A stretch of DNA of 64,000 bases from Amblyornis subalaris. Taxonomy: Eukaryota > Chordata > Aves > Passeriformes > Ptilonorhynchidae. The position numbers were made by a program, and so were the translations under genes. Positions 23,486 through 36,241 of the stretch are shown one piece after another. The notes beneath the pieces are model-generated. The model was not told where the DNA came from and searched no databases. It worked only from the letters and a program-made list of their open reading frames with translations. Position 1 is the first letter of the stretch. Every line of letters begins with the position of its first letter. The stretch spans positions 7,129,634-7,193,633 of the forward strand of contig JACAXG010000018.1 in the NCBI GenBank assembly GCA_018881555.1. The letters run 5' to 3'.

Positions 23486-26149
23486 CAATGTCACATTCCT
23501 GCTGCTAACAAAGACATTTTGAAATAAACATTCATATCAGAGAATATGGAGATGTACCTGAATGCATGGTATACATCTTTCAAAAACACTAATGGGAAAG
23601 TCATCTACTGAACTTGTATAGTAGCTGGAAATTAAATACAAAATGTTACTATTTCAAACATATTAAGGATGCTTATCCCTATTGAAGCAAGTCTGATGTT
23701 TGAATAGAAGATTTTTGAGGAGTTAATAATTCTATTACACAGTGGAACGATTTGCCCAGAAAAAAGGTGGATGATTATATTTCCAGGAAATAAAAAATCA
23801 AATGATCAAATAGTAAAACTGGTGCAAAGCATTATTCCTCTATAAGAATGCTGCATCTGTCTGGATACAACACAATTTTGAATACATAAACTGCAAAAAA
23901 TCCCATAGCTTTTACTTCTTCATGCTAGAATAACAGAAGACCAGCTACATGAAGTTTTTTAGAAATCCCTAACAATTTATTTTAAGAAAGAAGGACATAT
24001 AAGAAAATTAAGTTCTCAAAAGGAGAATCAATTTTATCATGTTCATGAATGCTTAAAAATTTACTTTTACATTTAATTTTCTTACAATAATGTGACAGTT
24101 AAGTGTATTTTCCATGTCATTCCCTGAAAGAAAGAACCCTCCATTGGTGTCACTATTTCACTTTTTAAAAGTAACACCTGAAAGTAAAGACCTTCCTAAT
24201 ATTTATAGCAATTCTCTGTTCTATTTTCAAATTGTGCATCCTGGTACATTTACACAGTGTAAAAGTGACTTGGAAGCATCAGAATATAGGGCTTTTGTAA
24301 CAATCTTTCATAGGAGATAAAATCTGGCATGAATTGGACTTGTATGGCAAGTACTTGCTGGTGCTGGGCTCAAGGGATTAATTGTCAATTAAAGCAAAAA
24401 AAATGCCTCTGCAATGGCTGTTTGCAAAACAAGGAAAGAATGTCTGCAAAGGTTCCTTCTCTTGCATCTCACACCATGTCTCCTCTGTGTTTCAGTATTT
24501 AAGAAGCCTTTAAGACACTTCTATGTTAGTCTTCCTTTTTATTCCCTCAGTAACACCATTGGATTAAGCCTAGCAAAGACTTTCAAATTCCTAGAAACCC
24601 TCACTGTTTTCGCAGCTAAAGTGTAATTTTTGTTGATGTTCTTTGTGTTGCCTAATTTATTGGTATGGAATGATAAAGTTTATATGGACACTAGCAGCAG
24701 CTATGGGAACTTTAGTAAAGGTCTTAAGCAACAAAGAAAAGCTTTGATTTTTCAGAAAGAATCAACTGTATGTGCCTTAAGTGTTTGAATGTTTCTGTAA
24801 ATAAGTCAGAAACCAACAACAGTACTACAGTAGTTTGCACTCTTCTTTCTTGGAAGGGTAAGAAATTATATGAAGCATAATTTTACAAAGAGAGTTCAAA
24901 ATCACATTTTTAAATACTGTGCGTCCTTTATGATGAATTCTTACTGACTACTTGGATGATTTAAAACAGTGTGGCAAACCAATGCTCGTGTTACTGCAAA
25001 TACAGGGTCAGCACTCGGAGTGAAGAGCTCAGGCAGTATGTTTTGTGCCTGGACAACAACACAATACTGTGTCTTCACGCAGGCTCCTGCTGTAACAGCT
25101 GAAGCTGCCATGCACTTTTCAAGTTTATTCCTCAGTCTCCTTGCATTGTAAAAATCCAATCTAAAGATCCTAAAGGAATGAATAAGCATGGGTGAGTGCA
25201 GAGCCAGAGACAAATGCTAGTCCTTGCAGAAGGGGAAAAGAGAGTGCTTTTGGCTTCTGCAGCTTCTGAAAGTAATTCAAAAGCTCTCTCTTGGACTTGC
25301 ATGTCTTTTAAGTCTGCAACTCAGACCGTTGTCTCCGATCCCAGCAACCAGCTTTATGCTTGTCTGGCAGTCTTTTCCTCATGAGCTACCCCAGCAGTTA
25401 TGAGCAGCTGGGTGCATAAGTAAACAGTCTCCAGGTTCTACATCCTGTCCTTTACTCAACATCTTTATAAGCTCCTAAAAGGGATCTTTCACTAAGAAAT
25501 GCAATTTGCAGAGTTGAGTGGGGCGAAATCATCTGTCTCCCCTCTTAAGTGTTGGCTTTGCAGGGTGAGCATTAGCTTCAATAGTGGACCTGCTTTCTGA
25601 GACTTCAGTAATCCAGTGCTTTTTTAATATAGGTTATAACATCAACTAGGGCCATGGAATCCCCTTCCCATTTATATTCTCTTGACTGTTGTGGATTTTT
25701 TCTGTTCCTATTTGACTATCATGGCATTTCTCTTCTTTTTTATTCCCTGCTTGCCTTATCCCCATTAGTCTTGTGTTTTCCAGCAGGCAGATGCTGATTT
25801 TTCTCATCCATGTGTAATCCCAATGAAATTTTCATTTTCCATATTTTATAGTCTGCTGCTATTCACCTTTTTAAACACAGGCAATAGCAGTCCAAGGGAG
25901 AAGAATTCACTAACCTCCTGGGGAAACTAAAAATGATCATAGTCTAGCAAGTCAGTCTTTAAATGTCCTTTGCCCATTCCACCCTCCCCTCTGCTACTCT
26001 TTAAGTATTTAAATCTGCCCCCTACCAGTCAGACTTCCTCACCAGATGGTGCCTTCTGACTAGCTCTGCCTTTCTTCAGAGGATGAATAAGTATGGCAAA
26101 GAACATAAGGAACTGGGTGAGACAGCTACTGGAATATTTCATCAGCGCT
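23486..26149. other. Gene-free intergenic sequence
   Basis: Nothing identifiable. Overlapping open frames on opposite strands near 24941-25384 have no domain, and the + and - versions mirror each other, which is typical of chance open reading in locally GC-richer DNA. Confidence 0.45.
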
Positions 26150-26640
26150 AGTGTCCACTTTTTTAAAAGGACAGTGAAAAATGGGAGAGAGCTCAGGAAG
26201 AAGCTGCAAAAATGATTTGAGGGCTGGAGAAAATGCCTTACTGTGGGACTCTAAAAGAGCTCAATCTGTCTACCTTATCAACAAGAAGATTGAGAGGTGA
26301 CTTGATTACAATGTACAGGTACCTTCATGGGAAAAATATACTAGGTACTAAAGGGCTCTTTAATCTGGTGAAGAAGAGCATAAAAAGAGCCAATGGCTGG
26401 ATGCCAGACAAACTCAAATGAGAAATCAGACACATTTTTTAACAGTGCAAGCAATTAAATATTGGCACAAATTACCAGGACTGGATTCTGCACCTCTTGC
26501 CTTCACATCAGTGCTCAGTCTAGTTTGGAAGATACGCCTTAGCCGAACATGAGTTTCGGATATATGCCAGGGAAACTAGTGAAATTTAAGAGCCTGTGAT
26601 TCACTGAGGATAAACCTAGATCACCTTATGATCTCTTGAT
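26150..26640 (+). repeat. Old CR1-type LINE fragment
   Basis: The sequence follows the 3' part of an old amniote CR1 subfamily in sense orientation: GATTTGAGGGCTGGAGAAAA, AAGAGCTCAATCTGT, AGAAGATTGAGAGGTGACTT, AAAGGGCTCTTTAATCTGG and AGCCAATGGCTGG. These phrases correspond to the C-terminal reverse-transcriptase tail region and the downstream part. A 62-codon open frame at 26233-26421 is a relic of the LINE reading frame. It is diverged and 5'-truncated, and probably long inactive. Confidence 0.75.
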
Positions 26641-29600
26641 TTTTAATTCTATAAATTTAAGAGTGCTAGTTACAAAGACTGTTCATAAAACATTAAAAGA
26701 AAGCTGGTATGAGGTGTATCCTGGCAGTATTAGACACTGGTTTTGTGGAAGTAGATCTGTATAAATAATTATTATATTAGCCTAAAGACAGAACTAAACC
26801 AAACAAACAAACAAACACGAATGAAATGATCCAGAGTACATTATTTTAATATTTAGTTAAAATTATTATAATTTTTGAAGTCAGGACAATTTTAAAATTT
26901 ATACCTCATTTTGTAAAGAAAAGTCAACCTGTTTCTTTGTGGAGATTTTTAATTTCAACATTTATATTCTCCCAAAATCTTTTGGCTTTATTTTTTTTTC
27001 TGGCTGAAAGAATTCTGCACTTCTTTCACCATAATTGCATTTACAGTATGCTTATTTTCAATGAGAAAACCACCTGAGGTTTTTCCAGGGATAGAGGGAA
27101 ACATGTTCCATACTGCTAGTTCATTGGTTGTCCTTACTTGTTCTCCACTCTGAGAATCATTATCATTTATGGAGGCAGTGATAGGTTTTTAAATGATGTA
27201 ATCATATATTGGTGTGAAATGGTAATGGCTTTATCTTTAAAGATAAAGATTTTTTAAAAGGTTAATTGTATTCCACAAATTGTTTTAAAAGTAGAATGTT
27301 AATATTATTTTAAGACTCCAACTTCGAAAGCAATTTCCCTGTCTAATATATATCATTTAATCTCAATATACTTCCTTCTTTTCTTCCCTATTGCTACTGT
27401 TTCCAAGTGCTGTACTAGATACTTTCTTTCTTCTGTGTTTATTCACACACCTGTGGCTATCTGTTTCCTCTCCTCCAGCCACAAATATCATTTAGTCAGG
27501 CCATGCATATTTATCTTTTGTCTTGGTCTTAACTCATAATTTATTTTTTCCATCTCTTGATACCTTTTGCTTTTCTTTCAGCTTCATTCAATTTCTCACT
27601 TTCTCTCCAAACAAATCATACCCAGAACCTGAGATTGTTCTAATAATGAGTGTTACGGCTTGGTGGCTGATCTGACAGGGAATACATGTTTCAAGTACAC
27701 TCCAATGCAATTACAGCCAAGGAAAAGGCAAGGAGCAGTTTCAGATCTAAGACTGGGAAAGTGGCAGAGTTAAAAATATCAACCCAATGTGGAAGGCAGA
27801 GTCGTCTGCAGCATGGCTTAGTGGCTGAAGCAGGAAGACAAAAGGTCTCAAGAGTGTGGCCAAGGCAGGTGAGATGGAAAGGAGAGGTAAGGAGAAGGAG
27901 AGTGTGGCAGCAATAAACTGTAGCTGGAACCTAAGTCTGAAACTCTGCTCTAGCCATCATGAGATATTAGGTACAGAAATTTTACGAGGTTTTCCCACCG
28001 GGCTCTCACTTCATATGTTTTACTGGTACTATGTCTTTTCACCCCCTGTATAGTGGCAGCAGCAGCTGTAGTCATCCTCTTTATCTAATCAGTTGCAAAT
28101 CTGCTCTCCTTGTTTTACAGCATTTGGATGACTCTTACCTTTTCACATTGGCAGAAAAAAGCATCCCACATTAGTGCAGTCTTTCAGTCTAAACCTCCAC
28201 CTCTACTGGGTCACGGGCCCTCATGATACAGCCTGGATGTTCCCTCCCTCTGCACATTTTCCCATGTCACATGCTATCCCACAGAATTTTATAACTATTC
28301 CAAAAGTTCATTCTAGAAAAGTAGAAAGCAAGGATGTAGGAAAACAGGAAGGTATATTCCCCTTTCCTTATAGCAAATGTAAGCTGAGTGGGGAAAATAT
28401 TGAAGTTAGCGATTAGAGTCCTTAATTGAACATCCTCAATAATAAGAATTTTTCTGACATGGCAACTTGATCATACTAGTATGTGGGGAGTGATGGTTTA
28501 TTTGTTTCTGTAGTATCAGATTTTTGGGGTTTTTTTTTATAAATCAGCTGTAATCAGAGGCTCAAATGTGTGTGTGCCTCTTCACTGGCAGTCAGTCAAC
28601 CTTTTGCCAGAGTTCATGCCTGTTTTTCATTTATTCTGAGTAAGTGACAGAATAATACACTCAGTATATTCTCTGTGTGATGTGTAACTGGAGGTGGCAG
28701 TGTTCTGCTACATCCTTTCCATAGTCAGTTTTAGTCATGGAAAGTCCATTTTAATTCTCTCAGTCTTAATCTATTGCTTTTAAATAAGCAAAGTGTATGC
28801 ACCTGTTTGAAAGTTGCAATAGAGATGATTAATATGATATGAAAAATGTCTTTACTTAAACAAAAAGGTTTTCCAGAACCTTAGTTTTATTAATTTATAA
28901 GCAATGTTTATAAATTACGTACAAAACCTACTGTGGGATAGCATCAGTTCTGTGTGCAACAAAAGCAAATCATGTAACAGAGGAGACATCCCTCTTTGTC
29001 ACGGATAGCTGGAAGTGTGAATATGCTGCATGGCTGCTATTGTTATGCAAAACATTTCAAATAAAAAATACCAAGCTGGACACTGTGAAACCAACCCCTT
29101 GTTTTAGCTCCCTACCAGTAACAACCACAGCCCTGCTGCAGAGTTGATGTTTTTTACTTTCCGAGATTGAGAAGCAGTTCACTCTGTGGAGCAGTGAACA
29201 CTTTGCTAGTCCTGCAGAATTCGATGAATTTTGGGAGATTTTAGAGAAGCAGTGTAGTGGCTGGAGATGAGCTGAAGGAGACACTTTGCCATAGTATTCT
29301 GCTCCCTTGCACTGGTCCCAGCTGCAAAAATGGCACTATATCTGTATTGATTTTTTTAACAGCCAAACCACTGTATGTACCTGAACCTGTAAAACAACAG
29401 ATTATAGATCTATTACAAAAAATGATCTATTTAAAGTATCTATTCTCTACTAGTCTGGGGTGCAGAGAGACATCTATTTGCTAGTGTAGCCTGGCATGTC
29501 TCCACTGCAGCCAACAGTTTGCATCATCTGGGTGTAAATTTAACCCACCACTCCTCCTTCAAATTACCTGATACTGCTTAGATCTTGCAATATCCGTTCC

Positions 29601-30243
29601 TATATGTATATATATATGTATATCTGTGTGTGTGTAGGCATTTGAAGCAGAAGTGATACCAACAGACAGAGTTGGATTTTTTTTCCCAACTAGCAATTTG
29701 TTTAACAGGTTTGACTGCAACTCTGAAATTATTTCACTTAAAAGGACACTGTGGATGTTAATTAAAAACATTCATTAGGGGTTTAATAATTCCTTAGAGC
29801 CTTTAAACACAAATCTGTTTCTCTACCAAAAATGTTTTTCTTCTTGTCTTAATCCATCTATTTTGGGGAAGCCAGTGTGTGTGCTGTTGGACTGTTAATA
29901 ATGCTTCTCCTCCTCCTGTGCCTACCCTGCTTTAAGAAAAAAAAATAAATGTTTGATTGCTGATGAGGAAAAATGACACTGAAATTCACAATGTTTCTTT
30001 TACAATGAGAAATCAGAAATTGGAATGGAAATTGAGCCTTTTCGTTAGTTCAGACACAGCTGATTAGAGTGTGGCTTGTGTAATGTTGGTTGGGTCTCTA
30101 AGCATGATATGGTAAAACTGCCCTTCTATTACACAAGTGCAACCTTGAAGTCTCCATTAGGATGGAATCAATATAGCTGGGGCAAAGTTTTCTAGTTTAC
30201 CTAATTGTGTATTTGACATTTTTGTGAGTGGTATTGTTACACA
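26641..30243. other. Gene-free intergenic sequence
   Basis: No element recognised. A short (AAAC)n run occurs at about 26800-26817, and an AT/GT microsatellite-like patch (TATATATATGTATATCTGTG) at about 29600-29635. The purine-rich 27680-27930 stretch has an open frame without domain resemblance. Confidence 0.45.
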
Positions 30244-30755
30244 GGAATCACAGACTAAGATGAGTTGGAAGGGACCCACAAGGATCATCGAATCCAGCTC
30301 TCGGCCCTGCACAGGACCATCTCCAAGAGTCACGTCATCTGCCTGAGAGCATTGTCTGAAGGCTTTTAGAATTCTGTCATGTTTGGTGCTGTGACCACTT
30401 CCCTGGGGAGCCTGTTCCAGGGCCAAACCACCCGTGGGTGAAGAACCTTTGTCTAACATCCAACCTAAACCTCTCCTGACTTAGCTCCATGCCACTTCCT
30501 CGAGTCCAGTCACGGGACACCAGAGAGTAGAGATCAATGCCTGCCTCTCTTCTTCCCCTCACGAGGAAGTTCCAGACTGCAATGAGGTCTCCCCTGACCC
30601 TCCTCTTCTCCAGGCTCAACAGATCAAGTGACCTCAGCCCACTCCTCATACGACTTCCCCTCAAGGCCCTTCATAATCTTCATTGCCCTCCTCTGGATGC
30701 TCTCTAACAGCTTAATGTCTTTCTTATATTGCAGTGATCAGAACTGCACACAGGA
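30244..30755 (-). repeat. CR1 LINE fragment, about 510 bp
   Basis: The reverse complement follows the 3' region of CR1. On the given strand it starts AATCACAGACTAAGATGAG and TTGGAAGGGACCCACAAG, continues through GAGCCTGTTCCAGGGCC, ACCTAAACCTCTCCTGA and TCCCCTGACCCTCCTCTTCT, and ends near GTGATCAGAACTGCACACAG. A minus-strand open frame of 95 codons is a remnant of the LINE reverse-transcriptase C terminus. 5'-truncated and inactive. Confidence 0.9.
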
Positions 30756-33649
30756 ATTTTTTTCTGAAGATAGCTGAACATGCCACATAGGTAAAATTCC
30801 GTATTCCAAAATCAGTGGGAGGTTTGCTTTTAGTGTCAATGCAACCAGAATCTAATTATACACGAAAATACACTCTGTTGAGTAGGAGGTTCTAAGTCCC
30901 AGCATCATTCACAAAAACGAATTAATAACTTTTGAATCTCAATGGATGTACAGATTTTGAAAACCTCTTTAGATGTTTTTTGATAGCATTTCCTAATTCT
31001 TCTTGCATATTTCCATACAGAGAAACATAATTCAAATATTTAGACTTTTTTAAAGTGTAAGAATTGTGATGCTGGATGGCATCTTTATGTCATACAACTG
31101 TGTTAGCAACCCAGATTGTCACTTATATTACTGGAATTTTTATTTCCTTTCTTTGGTCTTTCTTTTGAGCTTTTTTAGTTTGTGCTGTTGAAATCTAAGT
31201 CTCAGTCTAATCTCATTCCATTTTCAGGTCAATTTTTTCCCCTTTGTGTTTCTGTCACATTTGCTAACTCTGTCCAGGTATGAGTCACAGTCATACACAT
31301 GATATTAAATTAATGCTCTATTTTATTCTCTGGATTATTAAACATCTATTTAAATCCATATATATCATTTGCCTGTACATGTCATTTGCATGATTGAATG
31401 TTTTTTGGTAGTGAGACAGATTCTGTACATTTTAATATGCCAATTCCAGAACTTTTCAGTAAGGTGTATTTCAGAGTTTTCACTTTGTGGTCTATGAAGA
31501 ATCTTATTTTTTTAATAAGTGAACATGGTTGGTGATGAACAAGAGCATAAACGGCAATCCAGTAGAAAAAAAGTACCCCAACACCTGCAACTTAGTAATT
31601 GTCCTCACTCTAAAATTAGGTGAGTGCAAATGTTGATGTGCAATGACTTCTGTAAAACCAGTATGAAAACCGAGATTTGACATTTTCATTTTAAGTATGG
31701 GACACTTTCTGTGGGTTTCTTGTCCTCACAAATTTCTGTGAAATAATTTGGTATTGCCATCTGTATTGCTAAGGAATAGCCAATGTGTCCTTAAACGGGG
31801 ACCCCAAAGGGGCGAGAAGAGATCAGCAGCAAACAAGTATTCTCAGCAAATACTGTATATTACCATTATGCTAAAGCCACAGTAGTCAAGGGAGATATAA
31901 CCTTCTCTCAGATTAAATAGTTAATGTAGATGAACTCAGGTTGGATTCAGACCAGTGTTTGTTAATAGTAACATCTTAAAATCTGGGAGCATTTCTAAAG
32001 ACGCTCTAAGGTCAGGAGAGCAGAAGGTGTTTTTTACAGAATAATGACAGTCAGGTTGTCATGGTGGGACATAATTCAGCTGTGAGCATACCTACCCCTT
32101 CTCTTCTAAATTAACCCTCTGTGCTGATACTCATTAATGGAAATGTCAAAGGTTTTGGTTTTGTTTTTTTTTTTCAACTGTAAGCTCTACTATAGATTTC
32201 TGCACAGTCAGAGCTTGAGGTCAACCTCTTTATCCATGCCGGATAAAGGGCAGCTACTTACCTGTTCTGAATATTCATGATCCTGGCCATCAGTGGCCAT
32301 ATCTGGAACACTTTCCAGTTAAGACTTGGAGAAAATAAAATGTGCAGAGTTATAATAAACAGGTTTATTATGTTACATCCAGGCCTTCCCCCCATTATTT
32401 CCGTTATTAATATGCCAAGTAGTTAGTTGATAATGTTTGCTTTGATACTTACAAATCTGCTTGCTCTGCAGACTTCAGATGCTAGAAAGTTGTCACTTTC
32501 AGAACAACACTTTGAAAATGCTGTTCTAGGGAAATTTTCGCTATTTCTCACTACACGTCTTGACTGATCTTCAGTGGTTAACTTCACAGTGCAGCTTTAA
32601 TATGAAAGAAAAAATAGAGGAAAGTGGAAAATACTCAGCAGTACCACTGTTTAAAAGCTCTGAGCAATCACCAGTAGACTTTCAGTTTTCATATGTGCAA
32701 AGGAGATCAGCTAGTTGCTGAATGAACTTCTAACATGATGATTCAAATCTGACTCAATGTGCTTAAAATGATCTAACATTTACTCAGTACCACCAATTAT
32801 AAAACTCCTTCTTACCTGCCCAGATGTGCTGCTTGTCTGTCAGATAAGTAATTTATTCAACTGTTTTCTTTCCTATGAAGCTATATAACTGCATAAGACA
32901 GGATTAAAAAGAGATTTTTCTGCCCATCTTATGCCATGACTGTTGTCATTTGCAAAATAAAAAATTCCCTGTGTCTACCATCACAGAAGCTGGAAGACTG
33001 GTCAGATGTAACTTCTGAGAATACTTGCCTACTATATGTGATAATCAGGTTCAAAATTCATCTCTGTTCTTTCATCATTTTGGGGGGACTAGATAGGGAT
33101 ACCAGCTTTGCTTCAGTCTGGAAAACGACATTCCCAAGTTACCAATTGCTACAGCTGTATATTTTTGGATGAAAATAATTAGAAATTACTGTATGAAACA
33201 TTGCAATAGAAAATCTTATATCATGTTCATGAAGATATAAACAGTACTGCCACAGAGACACAGTTTACCCCCACGGTATAAAATAAATATTTTTGATAGT
33301 GTTACAAATATTCATGGTGTCAAAGTTTTTTACCATAATGGCTTAAAAATATACTATATTTTGAACAAATAAACTTTTCTACATTTTTCAGATTTAGTCT
33401 CAAAAGACTTTAGCATATACATATGATAAATTTACTGATTTAGAAAGGAGGTAGGGAATTGCCTTAATGAACAGGTTTTATAACAAATAGAACAGGAGAT
33501 AATAACAAAGGAACATAAAGGTCAGAGCAAGTTCAATTCAGTCCATTGCAAAAGAACTTTGGTAAAATTAGGTAGAAGGAGTGGAAGAACAATGATGGAG
33601 GTAACAGTATTTTAGAAGGAAATATTCGCAAGGAGACAGAACTGAAGGA
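30756..33649. other. Gene-free intergenic sequence
   Basis: No exon or transposable element recognised. A compact inverted repeat, CTTTATCC-ATGCC-GGATAAAG, lies at 32228-32248, and a second small one (GGCCA-TCAG-TGGCC) about 40 bases later. Confidence 0.45.
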
Positions 33650-34135
33650 ATGGTCAGAATAACCATGAGGCATGTGCATGAGCTGGTGGTAAAGAGCACA
33701 GCTGCCATGAAGAAAGCTGCGCATTCATCCTTAGGCATGCAGCATCTAAGGAAGCCAGGAAGAGTCCAGCACAGGATACCACAGAAGCAAGGCTGCAGGA
33801 AGAAGAGCAGATTTAAGTCATTAACACTGGGAAACAGGTGGGTCCAGGACAGCTGGCAAAGACGTCCAGACAGTGACTGGGAAGAGGAAAAAGGGAATGA
33901 TGACAGAACCTTGAGAGATGCCAGCAGAGACAGGGGAGAAATAGAAGATCCATCAGCACTAACTCTCTGATGCTGTCAGCCAGATGAAGAAACAGTAAAT
34001 TGGTGTCACATAAACCTAAGGGTGGGAGTTTCTTGTGGAGTAGTAAGTGGCCTATGGTGTCAAAGGTAACAGAGCTATCAAGGAAGAATGAGCACAGAGA
34101 AATGACCCTACAAGAAATAGGCACTTAATGTGAAG
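33650..34135 (+). repeat. Ancient interspersed repeat, family unknown
   Basis: The phrases TGACAGAACCTTGAGAGATG, CCTATGGTGTCAAAGG, GAGCTATCAAGGAAGAATGA and CACAGAGAAATGACC recall an old purine-rich amniote repeat whose better copies carry GGACAGAACCCTGAGGAACA and a GTGTCAAA...GAGGTC...GATGAGG stretch, possibly an L2-like LINE 5' region. The 106-codon frame at 33650-33970 is a by-product of the low stop density of the repeat and shows no domain. It may be the same family as the purine-rich piece at 18986. Confidence 0.4.
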
Positions 34136-36241
34136 GATGACAAGACAAATTAGATATTTGGCATTCTACCTAAAGCAACTCCTTCAGCTACTGTGACCAC
34201 CTACATTGGCAGAGTAATTAGAAGATCTTCCAAACAAAGTGATAAATGGCCTGATAGGGGCGGNGAGATCTATGCTTATTTATAAAGTGCCTGTCATCAT
34301 AGCATCCAGATAGCACAGCAGCCAGTCAAAGAAAGATGNTCACTATCCAGTAGTGGAATATTTCTTCTGTAATGGTTAGATGTGTTTGGTATAAAAAGAT
34401 ATCCCAAATAAGCAAAATTTTATCAAGGATGACAAAGCAAAGGAGACTTGTCTATAGTGACATACTGCATAAATCTTCACAAATAGGAAGTATTCATTCT
34501 TTGAAGCTGAAATAAAAGTATCTTTTAAAGAATTTTTTAATGGTGCCCCACTTCCTGAAGAAATAAAACCCCAAGATGACTTGACTAGCCGAGGCAGATG
34601 AGCTAGTGCACGATGTAACAAGCAGCGTTAGAAAATCGTGCTTAGGGCTTAGAAATAATGAGGTCCTAATGTGTTTTTCTAATCAAAGTGTCAGCCTGAA
34701 ATTCACTGTATTTGGAGACCATTCTATTACCAAGGCAGCAGTGTATCAAAAGTTCACGGTGGATATGATTTTTGTGTCTCATCTTTGAATTAGATTTGCT
34801 TTTGCCCCTCCCTTTTAATAGTTTTAAGTCAAAAGCAGTACAAACAAGAGAGGAGAAGTGCTTATCACATCTGTTCCAACTTCCTTGGACCAACAGACAT
34901 TCCTGTCAATCTCAATTATCTTTCCATGCAACAGTCTTTTGAACAGAGGTTGGATATATATAAGTTTTTTCCTTCAAGATTTAGGCACATCATAAATCAA
35001 ACAGACCACATGATGGGACTTGTTTCCTTATTTAGTCTACTGAACACAGACTGGAGTTAACTGCAGGTTCCTCAATGACTTGTTTTCTAACTAAAGCATA
35101 ATGTTGTGTGGTTCACATATTACAGCAGGATTTTTGTGGGTTTTACCCAGGTAATATTCTTCTGTCACAAAACCTGAGCCTCCACTACTGGATCCACATA
35201 AACGTAGCAACTGTGGCCCCAGTGCTGTTTCTAGGGACTAATTTTTTCTGTTTCTGCCTTTGCCTTATGCTAGCAACATCCTTTATTCTTGAGAGATGGG
35301 TTTTTAGTGTTACATTTTGTTTAAAAAATTGAGCATATGTATAATTAGTGACATGCAGGCTTATGTTTCTAGGAATATGGGAGAAATAAGCAGATTAGGT
35401 TTGGTTTGTCTTCTTAGTTAAAGAAGATCCAGGTTCTCTTCTCTCAATTTTTACCTGGTTTTGATTATCTAGGTTATATGAGCATTGTTAAGTTTCTTGC
35501 ATTTCTCTTGATACTTTTTCCAAGAAAATCTCCAAACAGCTAAGCAAGTAATTGTTCCTTGATCATTTTTGTTACTCTTGTCACACATCCACCATCATAT
35601 TTATGGACATATTATCATATGTCTATAAATATAATATTTATCATATTTAGATAGACAAATGCAGGTATGGCCAAGCCTCTGACGTGATACAGGGAAGTGC
35701 AATACAGTCTGGTATGAATGGAAGAACAAAGACTTGAAGGCTTGTCTTACTTATCTAACAAAATCTGCATCACAACATGTGACATAGAAGTCAAACAATA
35801 ATGTGATTATACTAATTTATTTCATGGTATGTGCATATTACCTAAAAAGCAATTTGATATTAGAGGTTGTGTGGGGGCTAAATCACACATGCTGCTTGTC
35901 TATTGTGCTGCAAGAATGTATCTCGGAATTGAGTGTAGCCTTGTACTTAATATACACACAGTGCACTTCAGATAGGGATATAATAAAATCTGTCACATTG
36001 AGAGGAAATCATAAAAAATTCCACTTAAAAAAACCTAAATTATCTGCTTTCCTCAACTTGAATTTCAAAACACGAAAACATCACCCAAATTAGGCTCCCA
36101 AACCAACCCTGTCTTGAAAAAATTGTAGCTGGGAAGAGAAATAAACACTATCTTGTACTCACTAGTTTACAGGATGGAGGTAGAAGGATGCTGTACAGAT
36201 TGGATTTAATAGGCAAAGGTGAAGTAAAGGGAGAGAAGATG
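34136..36241. other. Gene-free intergenic sequence
   Basis: No exon or repeat family recognised. A short AT-rich patch with repeated ATCATAT motifs occurs at 35590-35650. Confidence 0.45.

Noticed and set aside
33650..33970. 106-codon + strand frame
   Set aside because: Lies in a purine-rich ancient repeat and has no domain.
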